Positions 9,016-16,870 of a stretch of DNA of 64,000 nucleotides are shown here, piece by piece. The translations under genes and the position numbers were made by a program. Each line of letters starts with the position of its first letter. The first letter of the stretch is position 1. Source of the DNA: Shimia sp. (GTDB taxonomy: Bacteria > Pseudomonadota > Alphaproteobacteria > Rhodobacterales > Rhodobacteraceae); assembly GCA_024224295.1 (NCBI GenBank), contig JAAENN010000029.1, forward strand, positions 1-64,000, in the 5' to 3' direction. The notes under the pieces are model-generated. The model was not told the DNA's origin, searched no databases, and saw nothing but the letters and a program-made list of their open reading frames with translations.

Positions 9016-9045
9016 TTTGTAGCGCAACTGAACCAAACAGTTCAA
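9016..9045 (-). promoter_or_regulatory. Promoter-like pair with palindromic operator in the spacer
   Basis: On minus, TTGAAC (9045-9040) and TACAAA (9021-9016) are separated by 18 bases. The spacer and -35 overlap an inverted repeat, AACTG-N7-CAGTT at 9026-9042, with a shifted TGAAC/GTTCA pair at 9029-9044. An operator of this size at this position would suit a TetR-type repressor, but no such gene is adjacent. Predicted start is near 9009. Confidence 0.35.
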
Positions 9046-9100
9046 TTATCAAGTACCTACAATCCGAGTGGTTCCAGCAGCACTTTCGAAACCAAACGCA

Positions 9101-9133
9101 AAACGCGCCCGCAACCCTCAGGCCACGGACGCG
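9101..9133 (-). terminator. Rho-independent terminator of the DUF2853 gene
   Basis: On minus, an 8-bp G+C-rich stem (9133-9126 with 9111-9104, one G-U pair) is followed by a short T-run and lies about 20 bases after the DUF2853 stop codon. Confidence 0.6.
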
Positions 9134-9153
9134 CCAAACCGCGAGTGGTGGTT

Positions 9154-9495
9154 TTACCCGTAGTGGGCCTCTTTGCCGAAATGTTTGGTCAGCATGTAGT
9201 AAACAACAGCCCGATACTTGTTACGCTCAGACTTGCCGTAAGTCTCAATCACAGAGTGGATGGCCTCCATCAATTCTGGGCCATCGCTCAACGCCAACTT
9301 CTTGATCAGGAAGTTGTTTTTTACAGTTTCCAGCTCCTGTGGCTGGGACCCAGCCACCGTCGAAGCGTCATCATTATAAATCGCCGGACCACAGCCGATG
9401 GTCACCTTTTCCAGCAGAGCCATATCCGGCTCAATGCCACATTTGTTCTTCAGATCGTCTGCGTATTTCGCGATCAATTCGTCCCGTTTGCCCAT
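9154..9495 (-). CDS. DUF2853 family protein
   Basis: A soluble protein of 113 residues beginning MGKRDELIAKYADDLKNK. It resembles the DUF2853 family of small, mainly helical proteins. The middle has ALLEKVTIGCGPAIYNDDAS and the end YYMLTKHFGKE. The ATG at 9495 is preferred over 9510 because GGGAGA lies about eight bases upstream. It is a single-gene unit: the upstream neighbour is divergent and a terminator follows. No catalytic residues are recognisable and no function is known. Confidence 0.8.
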   Translation of the reverse strand: MGKRDELIAKYADDLKNKCGIEPDMALLEKVTIGCGPAIYNDDASTVAGSQPQELETVKNNFLIKKLALSDGPELMEAIHSVIETYGKSERNKYRAVVYYMLTKHFGKEAHYG

Positions 9496-9695
9496 CTGAT
9501 ATTCTCCCAATTGTCGATAAATGCACCTGATGTTTCGTCCTGCGCGGCGGTGCTGAGGTTGTTCCTACAGTTGACGTACACGTCAGATAAGGGGAAAGAC
9601 CGCACCCGTTCCCCCTTAGCACAGATCGCACTGGTCATTTCAGAATCGCTGCCTAGGCTGGTCCTCTGCGCTTTTTCATCACACAGGAGGACGCG

Positions 9696-10694
9696 ATGCT
9701 GCGTTGGGGTATCCTTGGAACCGGCTTCATTTCTCATGCCATGTTGACCGCGATCCGCGACAGCGACGGCTCCTCTGTTGCGATGCTCTATGGCCGCAAT
9801 GAAGCCGCTCTCAAAGACCTCTGTGCCCAGTATGGAATACCGCACTCAACAACCGATCAAGAAGAGCTCTTTGCCAACCCAGATGTGGATGTGATCTACA
9901 TCGCCTTACCCAACCACCTGCACCGCGCCACCTCTGAGGCCGCCATGGCCGCGGGCAAACCGGTGCTGTGCGAGAAATCCCTTACAACGACTATGGCAGA
10001 CGCCGAAGCGCTTGCGGCCTCCGTGCGCGCGGCCGACACCTTCTTTGCCGAAGGCCTCATGTATCTCGCGCATCCGTTTATGCAGCAACTGGTCACCGTC
10101 CTGCGCGACCCTTCCTTGGGTGACCTGCGCTCCGTCTCCGGCTTCTACGCCGCCGACATCTGGCAAGTGGTGAACCCCGCAGGCGGCGGCACGCTCTACA
10201 ACCTCGGCTGCTACCCGGCCTCCTTACTGCATCTGGTGGTGCAAACCATGTGCGGCGAAGACGCCTTTGCCAGTCGGTCCATCGCCGCTTTTGGCAACAT
10301 CGGCAAAGACAACACGCTCCAAGACGCCAGCCTCTCCGTGCGCTTTGAAAATGGCGTGCTCGCCAACCTGCACAGCACCGACGGCCACGGCATGGCGCAC
10401 GCATTCTCCATTGTGACCACCAAAGGCACGCTGCGCTTCGCCACCAACCCATGGCTTCCCGAAGCCGGCGACAATCGCATGATCTGGCAGCCCTACGACG
10501 GCCCCGCGCGCGACATCGTGGTCGAAACCAAGCACGACGCCTTTTATCACCAAACCAAAATGGTCGAACGCGCGCTGTCCGCTGGTGCCAAAGAAGCCTC
10601 ACGCCCCTCCCCCCGTCTGTCCGACAGCCTCGAAATCATGCAGTTCCTGACAGATTGGGAAACCGCCGCGCTAAGTCAGGACACCACCCAATGA
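9696..10694 (+). CDS. Gfo/Idh/MocA family oxidoreductase
   Basis: A 332-residue NAD(P)-dependent sugar or cyclitol dehydrogenase-like protein. The N-terminal Rossmann domain has WGILGTGFISHAM, a DVDVIYIALPNHLH strand and the EKS version of the usual EKP motif (VLCEKSLTTT) near residue 90. The C-terminal alpha/beta domain begins around FAEGLMYLAHPFMQQL, where the family Lys/Tyr/His catalytic residues normally lie. AGGAGGA precedes the ATG. The VOC gene starts within its stop codon (ATGA), so the two are co-transcribed. The substrate is not predictable. Confidence 0.9.
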   Translation: MLRWGILGTGFISHAMLTAIRDSDGSSVAMLYGRNEAALKDLCAQYGIPHSTTDQEELFANPDVDVIYIALPNHLHRATSEAAMAAGKPVLCEKSLTTTMADAEALAASVRAADTFFAEGLMYLAHPFMQQLVTVLRDPSLGDLRSVSGFYAADIWQVVNPAGGGTLYNLGCYPASLLHLVVQTMCGEDAFASRSIAAFGNIGKDNTLQDASLSVRFENGVLANLHSTDGHGMAHAFSIVTTKGTLRFATNPWLPEAGDNRMIWQPYDGPARDIVVETKHDAFYHQTKMVERALSAGAKEASRPSPRLSDSLEIMQFLTDWETAALSQDTTQ

Positions 10695-11107
10695 TCGGCT
10701 ACGTCTGCGTCGGCTCCAACGACATCCCCCGCGCCAAACGCTTTTACGCTGCGGTCCTGCCCGCTCTGGGCTACAGCGTGAAAGAAGGCCCCGAAGGCCT
10801 CAGCTACGCCCTGCCTGTTCCAGAAGGCCAACGCCCGCTGCTTCCAGATTTCTACGTGAAACCGCCGTTTAACGAGAAAACCGCCTCGGTTGGCAACGGC
10901 ACCATGGTGGCCTTTGAAGCCGCAAACCAAGCACAGGTCCGCTCCCTGCACGCCGCCGCCCTCGCCGCTGGTGGCTCAGACGAGGGTTTGCCTGGCTTCC
11001 GCGCCGATTATGGCCCAAACTTCTACGTCAGCTACCTGCGAGACCCCGACGGCAACAAAATCGCGATTTATTCAAGCGATCCAAATGAGGCAGGGCGGGA
11101 CGAGTGA
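10691..11107 (+). CDS. VOC / glyoxalase-fold protein
   Basis: A 138-residue protein with one vicinal-oxygen-chelate domain made of two beta-alpha-beta-beta-beta modules: IGYVCVGSNDIPRAKRFYAAVL at the start and NFYVSYLRDPDGNKIAIY at the end are typical, with Asp-Pro-Asp-Gly-Asn before the last strand. The family includes glyoxalases, fosfomycin-resistance proteins and ring-cleavage dioxygenases; this short member is of the uncharacterised GloA-like type. Its ATG overlaps the stop of the preceding oxidoreductase. The role is unknown. Confidence 0.85.
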   Translation: MIGYVCVGSNDIPRAKRFYAAVLPALGYSVKEGPEGLSYALPVPEGQRPLLPDFYVKPPFNEKTASVGNGTMVAFEAANQAQVRSLHAAALAAGGSDEGLPGFRADYGPNFYVSYLRDPDGNKIAIYSSDPNEAGRDE

Positions 11108-11116
11108 AGGGTACTC

Positions 11117-11145
11117 AAAATTTGCTACTCACGATTAAAATTTGC
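11117..11145. repeat. Short direct repeat AAAATTTGC, two copies 20 bp apart
   Basis: Identical nonamers at 11117-11125 and 11137-11145 have start points exactly 20 bp (about two helical turns) apart in the gap before the small membrane-protein gene. Such phasing is compatible with a protein-binding tandem site; nothing else supports this. Confidence 0.3.
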
Positions 11146-11231
11146 GAGATCAGGTCGTTCGTGAAAAAAGGCATAGCCGCGAAAGGCAACTGATCCAAAA
11201 CGCAAATCACATTTGACCGGGACATTGATCT

Positions 11232-11525
11232 TTGGAAGCAACACTTACAACCTCAAGGCAGAGCAACAGCTGGGAAATTATTCCCGGTGGCACTGTCGCA
11301 GGCATGATTCTTGCCGTGCTTTTCATTTATTTGTTTTTTCGCCATTTCCTGTTTGTGCTGATGTTTATGGATCTAATCTTGGGGTGGCTGCGTCAATTCA
11401 ATTGGTTCCCAAAAGAGGGCAAGCGTCTAAAAACTGTGCTTCATTGGGCGATCGCCTTAGCGCTTTTTGGTGGCTATCTGGCGATTGCTGCTTCAATGGG
11501 CTGGCTACAGTTTGTGCCCAGTTGA
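11232..11525 (+). CDS. Small membrane protein of unknown function
   Basis: A 97-residue frame with two long hydrophobic stretches: residues about 22-50 (from TVAGMILAVLFIY to MFMDLILGWL) and about 71-95 (WAIALALFGGYLAIAAS). The loop between them is basic (PKEGKRLK). I do not recognise the family. The start is uncertain: TTG at 11232 is the longest, and the ATG at 11304 would begin inside the first helix; neither has a strong ribosome-binding site. The overlapping plus-frame alternative lacks membrane-like periodicity and runs into ahcY. It is probably a single-gene unit. Confidence 0.5.
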   Translation: MEATLTTSRQSNSWEIIPGGTVAGMILAVLFIYLFFRHFLFVLMFMDLILGWLRQFNWFPKEGKRLKTVLHWAIALALFGGYLAIAASMGWLQFVPS

Positions 11526-11544
11526 TCCAAAACCTACCTCCCAA

Positions 11545-11574
11545 CAAAAAACGGCGCCCCAATCCGGGACGCCG
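11545..11574 (-). terminator. Rho-independent terminator of ahcY
   Basis: On minus a 9-bp stem (11574-11566 with 11560-11552, one G-U pair) with a 5-base loop is followed by seven T residues, about 25 bases after the ahcY stop. Confidence 0.8.
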
Positions 11575-11600
11575 CTCTCAAAATCAGTGCCTAACCCAGC

Positions 11601-12986
11601 TTAATAGCGGTAGTGCTCCGGCTTGAACGGACCGTCAGTGCCAACACCGATGTAGTCCGCCTGATCCTTGCTGAGCTTGGACAGTTTCGCGCCCACTTTC
11701 GCGAGGTGCAGCGCCGCCACTTTCTCATCCAGATGCTTCGGCAGGATGTAGACGTCGTTCTTGTACTCCTCACCTTTGGTGAACAGCTCGATCTGCGCCA
11801 GCACCTGGTTGGTGAAGCTTGCAGACATCACAAACGACGGGTGACCGGTGGCGTTGCCAAGGTTCAGCAAACGGCCTTCAGACAGCAGGATCATGCGATT
11901 GCCGGATGGCATCTCGATCATGTCCACTTGCTCTTTGATGTTGGTCCACTTGTGGTTCTTCAGGTTCGCCACCTGAATTTCATTGTCGAAGTGGCCAATG
12001 TTGCCGACAATCGCCATGTCCTTCATCTCGCGCATATGCTCGATGCGGATCACGTCTTTGTTGCCGGTGGTGGTGATGAACAGGTCAGCGGTCGCCGCCT
12101 CATCTTCCAACGTGGTCACTTCAAAGCCGTCCATCGCCGCCTGCAGCGCACAAATCGGGTCAACTTCGGTCACCTTCACACGGGCACCTGCGCCGCGCAG
12201 AGAGGCCGCAGAGCCTTTGCCCACATCGCCATAACCACAGACAACCGCGACTTTGCCGGCCATCATCGTGTCCGTCGCGCGGCGGATACCGTCCACGAGG
12301 CTCTCTTTACAGCCGTATTTGTTGTCAAACTTGGACTTGGTCACAGAGTCGTTCACGTTGATCGCAGGGAACGGCAGCTCGCCCTTTTTCACCAGATCAT
12401 AGAGACGGTGCACACCAGTTGTGGTCTCTTCCGACACACCCTGGATCGCGTCACGGGTCTTGGTGAACCAGCCTGGAGTTTCCGCGATACGCTTTGCAAT
12501 CTGCTTATGAATGACCTCTTCTTCTTCCGATCCCGGCACGCCGAGGTCTTCACCCGCTTCGGCCTTCGCACCCAAAAGGATGTACAACGTTGCATCGCCA
12601 CCATCATCGAGGATCATGTTCGGGCCTTCCGGGAACATGAACGACTTGTCCAGATAGTCCCAGTGCTCTTCCAGAGACTGACCTTTGATCGCAAACACCG
12701 GAATGTTCGCGGCCGCAATCGCCGCTGCGGCGTGGTCCTGTGTGGAGAAAATGTTGCAACTCGCCCAGCGCACGTCCGCGCCCAGCGCCACCAGCGTTTC
12801 AATCAAACACGCGGTCTGAATGGTCATGTGCAGCGAGCCAACAATGCGCGCGCCCGTGAGTGGTTTACTCTCGCCAAATTCCTCACGCAGCGCCATCAGG
12901 CCCGGCATCTCGGTTTCGGCAATATCAAGTTCCTTGCGGCCAAAATCGGCCAGGGAAATATCTTTTACTGTGTAATCGGTCGCCAT
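11601..12986 (-). CDS. ahcY: Adenosylhomocysteinase
   Basis: AhcY reversibly hydrolyses S-adenosylhomocysteine to adenosine and homocysteine using tightly bound NAD, removing the product inhibitor of methyltransferases. The 461-residue protein has [13 protein letters not shown] (substrate domain), the NAD motif [17 protein letters not shown] near residue 255, GNIGHFDNE, and the C-terminal KPEHYRY that reaches into the neighbouring subunit of the tetramer. AAGGAG precedes the ATG. In related purple bacteria ahcY is near the reg genes; here regA is about 4 kb away. No SAH riboswitch could be recognised in the short leader. Confidence 0.97.
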   Translation of the reverse strand: MATDYTVKDISLADFGRKELDIAETEMPGLMALREEFGESKPLTGARIVGSLHMTIQTACLIETLVALGADVRWASCNIFSTQDHAAAAIAAANIPVFAIKGQSLEEHWDYLDKSFMFPEGPNMILDDGGDATLYILLGAKAEAGEDLGVPGSEEEEVIHKQIAKRIAETPGWFTKTRDAIQGVSEETTTGVHRLYDLVKKGELPFPAINVNDSVTKSKFDNKYGCKESLVDGIRRATDTMMAGKVAVVCGYGDVGKGSAASLRGAGARVKVTEVDPICALQAAMDGFEVTTLEDEAATADLFITTTGNKDVIRIEHMREMKDMAIVGNIGHFDNEIQVANLKNHKWTNIKEQVDMIEMPSGNRMILLSEGRLLNLGNATGHPSFVMSASFTNQVLAQIELFTKGEEYKNDVYILPKHLDEKVAALHLAKVGAKLSKLSKDQADYIGVGTDGPFKPEHYRY

Positions 12987-13054
12987 TGCGCCCAGCTCCT
13001 TACGGGTTTGCTTTGGCGACCAGATAACACTCGGAAGGCCTTTCTACAACGTTA

Positions 13055-13372
13055 CTAACCCTCAATTTCGTCAGGCGGCATCAACGCCTCTTGTTGGAAC
13101 CAGTCCGTTCCGGCGGCCAAGATGCAGGACACGCCCTGCGCGTTGGTCATGATCACCGTAAATGTCCCGGTTTTCTCGGATGACCACACCTCGAGCATCG
13201 TCATCTTATTGTCTTGAACACCTTGCAACCCACCGGCCACCATGGCCTCAGAGTATTTGCTCTGCAATCGCTCAACGACAAGGTCTCTATCTGCACATCC
13301 AGCGGCGATGGCTGGCGGGGCCGCTGCGGCCATGCCAAACAGCACAGCCGCGCCTATCACTCTCTTAAACAT
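13055..13372 (-). CDS. Small secreted protein with two cysteines, unknown function
   Basis: A 105-residue protein starting MFKRVIGAAVLFGMAAAAPP, a typical Sec signal peptide with probable cleavage after AIAA. The mature part has about 85 residues, a Cys right after the cleavage site (GCADRD) and another in GVSCILAAGTDW, which could form a disulfide in the periplasm. The ATG at 13372 is preferred over an upstream in-frame start because AGGAG lies seven bases before it. It lies upstream of ahcY on the same strand but with a 68-base gap. I do not recognise the family. Confidence 0.7.
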   Translation of the reverse strand: MFKRVIGAAVLFGMAAAAPPAIAAGCADRDLVVERLQSKYSEAMVAGGLQGVQDNKMTMLEVWSSEKTGTFTVIMTNAQGVSCILAAGTDWFQQEALMPPDEIEG

Positions 13373-13701
13373 AGCGCTCTCCTTTCTCGCGCAGGTCGGC
13401 CCATAGGGCACAACTCATTGAGGTTTGGAGAGGGGGACACGCGGGAGGAAGCCGATGCAAAACGTGCCCCCCTCGCTAGTAACGTCGGTATCGCGCTGCG
13501 CTTTTTCAAAACACACCTGATCACGTTGTTTTGTGGCAGCACGTGATCCCGACTACTAAATAAGGTGCGCCTCAAATGTGGCTAAAATGTGGCGCTGCCT
13601 CATTTTGCAGCAAGCCACCTGATCTAAAGGTCAGACTCCCCTGACTGTTAAGACTTTTGAAACCAAGGTATAAGAAACCTTTATTTGTTAGGTTTTTGGT
13701 C
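13373..13701. other. Intergenic gap with one clear hairpin
   Basis: About 330 bases without a convincing gene. It contains an 8-bp perfect inverted repeat (13519-13526 and 13541-13548, GATCACGT/ACGTGATC, 14-base loop) without a T-run, and a leader hairpin before the 40-codon ORF at 13702. No tRNA or known riboswitch was recognised. Confidence 0.5.
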
Positions 13702-13824
13702 ATGAATTTTTTGCAACTAAGGTCCATGTTTCGGTCTGCTTTCTTCATCCCTGCCGTCCTGCTGATGGGCACATTGATTGTGATCACCAATGCGTTGATC
13801 ACCACCGGTGTGGCTGCTGGTTGA
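13702..13824 (+). CDS. Candidate 40-residue membrane peptide
   Basis: The ATG at 13702 opens a 40-codon frame ending at TGA 13822-13824. After a short basic N-terminus (MNFLQLRSMFR) the peptide is one hydrophobic helix (FFIPAVLLMGTLIVITNALI) ending TTGVAAG, the form of a single-pass small membrane protein. The only Shine-Dalgarno-like sequence, AGG at 13690-13692, lies in the stem of a predicted hairpin (13675-13680 with 13690-13695), so translation might be structure-controlled. It sits just before the HD hydrolase gene. I do not recognise it. Confidence 0.35.
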   Translation: MNFLQLRSMFRSAFFIPAVLLMGTLIVITNALITTGVAAG

Positions 13825-13853
13825 TCCCAGCGCGTCCCCTGTCCGCCTGACTG

Positions 13854-14495
13854 TTGCGCATCGCCACTTTCGTGGCGTACACCGGTTTCACACAACCGGG
13901 AGGCACCCCTTTGGCACGAGCATGGCAGCGTATGTTGTCCGGTCGCAGACTGGACCTGCTGGACCCCACTCCCGTGGACATCGAAATCGAAGACATTGCT
14001 CATGGGCTAGCTTTTGTCGCGCGCTGGAACGGCCAGACCCATGGAGATTTTGCCTATTCCGTGGCTGAACACTCGCTGCTGGTCGAAGAGTTGTATGGCC
14101 GCATGTACAAATCTGCGACCCCCAAGACCCGGCTGATGGCCCTGCTGCATGACGCGCCTGAATATGTAATCGGCGACATGATCTCCCCGGTAAAGGCTGC
14201 CGTGGGTCCGGGGTATGAAACGCTTGATGACCGCCTTATGGCCGCGATACACATCCGCTTTGGTCTTCCCGCCGAGACACCCAAACGATTGAAGGCGCAG
14301 ATCAAAAAAGCAGACAAAATTTCCGCCTGGATGGAAGCCACGCAAATCGCGGGTTTCTCCATCTCGGAGGCCAACAAGCTTTTTGGCGTACCCGACCCGA
14401 AAACCATCGACGGGCTGTCCATCCGCCTACGCCCCGCTGTTGAGGTGCGCACCGAATACACAGCCCGTGTTGAAACCCTTCTGGCTGCGCTTTAA
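13854..14495 (+). CDS. HD-domain phosphohydrolase
   Basis: A protein of about 213 residues with an HD metal-dependent phosphohydrolase domain. Visible metal ligands are His in VAEHSLLVEE, the HD pair in ALLHDAPEYVIGD and a distal Asp in KKADKISAW. Relatives such as YfbR are 5'-nucleotidases, and other members of this alphaproteobacterial group are annotated simply as HD family hydrolases. A stop at 13848-13850 limits the start to TTG 13854 or GTG 13872; the ATG at 13932 would delete the conserved RAWQRMLSGRRLDLLDP segment. It is followed by the GNAT gene after 30 bases. The substrate is unknown. Confidence 0.85.
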   Translation: MRIATFVAYTGFTQPGGTPLARAWQRMLSGRRLDLLDPTPVDIEIEDIAHGLAFVARWNGQTHGDFAYSVAEHSLLVEELYGRMYKSATPKTRLMALLHDAPEYVIGDMISPVKAAVGPGYETLDDRLMAAIHIRFGLPAETPKRLKAQIKKADKISAWMEATQIAGFSISEANKLFGVPDPKTIDGLSIRLRPAVEVRTEYTARVETLLAAL

Positions 14496-14525
14496 GCCTA
14501 GTTAGTCTCTTGTATAGGGTACCTG

Positions 14526-15017
14526 ATGTCCCAGATCACCGTCCAGAAAGGCAGCGCCGCGGACCTGCGGCAAACCGCTGAACTTCTCAACGAGATTATC
14601 GCCATTGGCGGCACCACAGCACTCATTGACCCTTTGTCACGGGAGGAAATCTCTGGCTGGTTGCTGGGCGAGCCAGATCGCTCAGTATGGCACGTGGCTA
14701 TGGACACAGGCGGAAAGGTGTTGGGCTTTCAATGGGTGGGTCCATTTGGAAGCTTGCCCCCGGAAGCCTGCGAAATCGGAACCTTTGTAAAAGCGGGCCG
14801 GACAGGCCTTGGTATCGGCTCCAAGCTTTTCGAAGCGACCAAATCCGCCGCCCGAACACTTGGCTATGACTGGATCAATGCAGAAATCCGCGCCGACAAC
14901 ACCGGCGGTCTGGCCTATTATCAAAGTCGCAGCTTTGAGGACTATGGGCGCAAAGACGGCGTGGTTCTCCAGGACGGCACCGAAGTGTCAAAAGTCCTGA
15001 AACGCTACAACCTCTAA
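14526..15017 (+). CDS. GNAT family N-acetyltransferase
   Basis: A 163-residue acetyl-CoA-dependent acyltransferase. The acetyl-CoA pyrophosphate loop is visible as GRTGLGIGSKLFE around residue 95, preceded by the EIGTFVKA strand and followed by AEIRADNTGGLAYYQSRSFEDYG, the usual N-x-x-x-x-x-Y-Y-x-x-x-G-F-like end of the fold. It converges on the Lrp-type regulator gene with three bases between stops. The substrate (small-molecule amine or protein N-terminus) cannot be predicted. Confidence 0.88.
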   Translation: MSQITVQKGSAADLRQTAELLNEIIAIGGTTALIDPLSREEISGWLLGEPDRSVWHVAMDTGGKVLGFQWVGPFGSLPPEACEIGTFVKAGRTGLGIGSKLFEATKSAARTLGYDWINAEIRADNTGGLAYYQSRSFEDYGRKDGVVLQDGTEVSKVLKRYNL

Positions 15018-15020
15018 AAC

Positions 15021-15476
15021 TCACATCGCGGGCAAAACATCTCGCCGTACCAACGCCCGCAGGGCAAAGTTGCTCCGCATATTTCGCACGCCTGTCACCT
15101 TCATCAGGCGATGTTCGAGAAACGCATCAAACGCATCCAGATCCGCTGCCACCACACGAAGAAGGAAATCCCGTGAGCCGGTCATGAGATAGCACTCCAT
15201 AACCTCCTCAAACCCGCTCACCGCCCGCTCAAACGCGTTAATGCGGTCAGCGCCCTGAGTTTCCAATTCCACTGAGACAAAAATCGTCACCGGAACCCCC
15301 ATTTTGCGCGGATCAACCCGCGCGCCATACCCGGTGATCACCCCGTCCTCTTGCAACCGCTCTAACCGCCGCGCACAGGGGGTCGCCGATAACCCAACCA
15401 GTTCTGCCAACTCGCCAATCTTCATGCGTCCATCCAATTGCAACGCACGTATGATTCTACGATCAATGGCATCCAT
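15021..15476 (-). CDS. Lrp/AsnC family transcriptional regulator
   Basis: A 151-residue regulator with an N-terminal winged helix-turn-helix (MDAIDRRIIRALQLDGRMK, then ELAELVGLSATPCARRLERL) and a C-terminal RAM ligand-binding domain (VSVELETQGADRINAFERAV, YLMTGSRDFLLRVVAADLDA). These proteins bind amino acids and form octamers. The ATG at 15476 follows GGAGGA by seven bases; an upstream in-frame start at 15491 is less likely. It is divergent from the leucine dehydrogenase-like gene across 155 bases, which strongly suggests that it controls that gene in response to a branched-chain or other amino acid. Confidence 0.93.
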   Translation of the reverse strand: MDAIDRRIIRALQLDGRMKIGELAELVGLSATPCARRLERLQEDGVITGYGARVDPRKMGVPVTIFVSVELETQGADRINAFERAVSGFEEVMECYLMTGSRDFLLRVVAADLDAFDAFLEHRLMKVTGVRNMRSNFALRALVRRDVLPAM

Positions 15477-15631
15477 AGGGAAATCCTCCAAAAATTAACC
15501 TTATTCCAGTCATTATCTCTAATTTTCCTGGTACCGCATAGGCAATTTTGGAGAAAACCTCTGTTGATCCTGTGTCATTTTGCCGCCACTTCGCGCCTGG
15601 GACACAGCAGTAAGATCAAAGGAAACGCCCG

Positions 15632-16678
15632 ATGCAAATCACCCGCTTGGCCACCCCGACACATGAGACCGTTTTGCGCGTGCATGACGCCAGCATTGGC
15701 CTCACCGGTTTTATTGCGGTGCATTCCACCAAACTCGGGCCTGCGGCCGGTGGTCTACGCATGCGTCCTTATGACAGTGAAGACGCCGCGTTGACTGATG
15801 CGCTGCGCCTGTCTGAGGGTATGACCTACAAAAACGCGGCAGCTGGCCTGCCTTTGGGTGGCGGTAAGGCAGTTATTATGGGTAACGCCTCGCAAAAAAC
15901 CTCGGCCCAACTTCTGACTTTCGCCCGTGCCATCAACACACTTGAAGGTAAGTATTGGACCGCAGAAGACATGGGCATGAGCCCATCTGACATGGCGCTG
16001 CTGGCCACCGAAACCAAATATGTTGCCGGTCTGCCTGACGGCCCGCACGCCTCAGGCGATCCGTCCCCAATCACTGCACGTGGCATCTTTGAGTCGATCA
16101 AAGTCACCGCCAAACACCGCTTCGGCAACAACGTCCTGACCGGTCGCACCATCGCCGTGCAAGGGCTGGGCCACGTTGGCACGTACCTTTGCGAGTTCCT
16201 GCACGAGGCTGGCGTCAACCTGATCCTCGCTGACATTGACGCCAAACGGGTGGCGGAACTGGCGGCTAAATATAACGCGCAAACCGCTGGCCCGGACGAT
16301 ATCCTGACCGTGAAGGCCGACATCTTTGTCCCCTGCGCCATCGGCGCCATCCTGAACAAAGACAGCATTGGCAAGCTCAACGTCGCGGCTGTCTGTGGTG
16401 GGGCCAACAACCAACTGGCCACCGCTGAGGACGGCGTCCGCCTGCATGCGCGTGACATCCTCTATGCACCGGACTTTGTCGCCAATGCTGGCGGCATCAT
16501 CAATGTGGCCACCGAGGTGCTCGCCATCGACAATCGGGCCGCCTATGTCGACGAGAAGCTGGCCGCCGTTGTCGATACTCTGGGCCGTATCTTCTCGCGC
16601 GCCAAAACTTTGGATTGCAGCCCAGCAGACGTTGCTGTCGCAATTGTGGATGAGATGCTGGCTGACAAAGCAGCCTAA
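15632..16678 (+). CDS. Leucine/Phe/Val-type amino acid dehydrogenase
   Basis: A 348-residue member of the Glu/Leu/Phe/Val dehydrogenase family, which oxidatively deaminates an amino acid to its 2-oxo acid with NAD. The catalytic Lys region is seen twice: MTYKNAAAGLPLGGGKAVI (substrate and catalytic lysines, about residues 65-85) and the Asp of TAEDMGMS. The NAD domain has VQGLGHVGTYL followed by LADID. Length fits leucine dehydrogenase rather than the longer glutamate dehydrogenases. An AAAGGAAA precedes the ATG. A divergent Lrp regulator and two tandem terminators make it a self-contained regulated unit. Leu versus Phe specificity cannot be settled by eye. Confidence 0.9.
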   Translation: MQITRLATPTHETVLRVHDASIGLTGFIAVHSTKLGPAAGGLRMRPYDSEDAALTDALRLSEGMTYKNAAAGLPLGGGKAVIMGNASQKTSAQLLTFARAINTLEGKYWTAEDMGMSPSDMALLATETKYVAGLPDGPHASGDPSPITARGIFESIKVTAKHRFGNNVLTGRTIAVQGLGHVGTYLCEFLHEAGVNLILADIDAKRVAELAAKYNAQTAGPDDILTVKADIFVPCAIGAILNKDSIGKLNVAAVCGGANNQLATAEDGVRLHARDILYAPDFVANAGGIINVATEVLAIDNRAAYVDEKLAAVVDTLGRIFSRAKTLDCSPADVAVAIVDEMLADKAA

Positions 16679-16696
16679 CCAAAACCCCATGATAAT

Positions 16697-16719
16697 CGCC
16701 GCCTCTCTTGGAGGCGGCG
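16697..16719 (+). terminator. First of two tandem terminator hairpins after the dehydrogenase
   Basis: A 9-bp perfect stem (16697-16705 with 16711-16719, CGCCGCCTC/GAGGCGGCG) and 5-base loop, followed by a mixed T-rich stretch (TTCCGGTTCTTTT). Confidence 0.6.
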
Positions 16720-16742
16720 TTCCGGTTCTTTTGAACCCACTG

Positions 16743-16771
16743 CCCGGCCCCTGTGGCCGGGTTTTTCTTTT
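16743..16771 (+). terminator. Second tandem terminator, strong
   Basis: A 7-bp perfect stem (16743-16749 with 16755-16761, CCCGGCC/GGCCGGG), 5-base loop, then TTTTTCTTTT. Confidence 0.85.
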
Positions 16772-16870
16772 GAGGAAAGGTAAAGCCGTTAAGACTTAGC
16801 GCACCTCCGCAAAACAGACGTGATACCGACAGAATACCGACGTTGTTTTTTGGTGTGGTCAGATCATCCG

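Noticed and set aside
12987-13054. SAH riboswitch before ahcY
   Set aside because: The 68-base leader shows a ribosome-binding site and a short palindrome but not the known SAH-aptamer core.
11613-13058. 481-codon plus-strand frame opposite ahcY
   Set aside because: Exactly antisense to a fully conserved enzyme; it arises from codon bias, and the peptide has no recognisable family.
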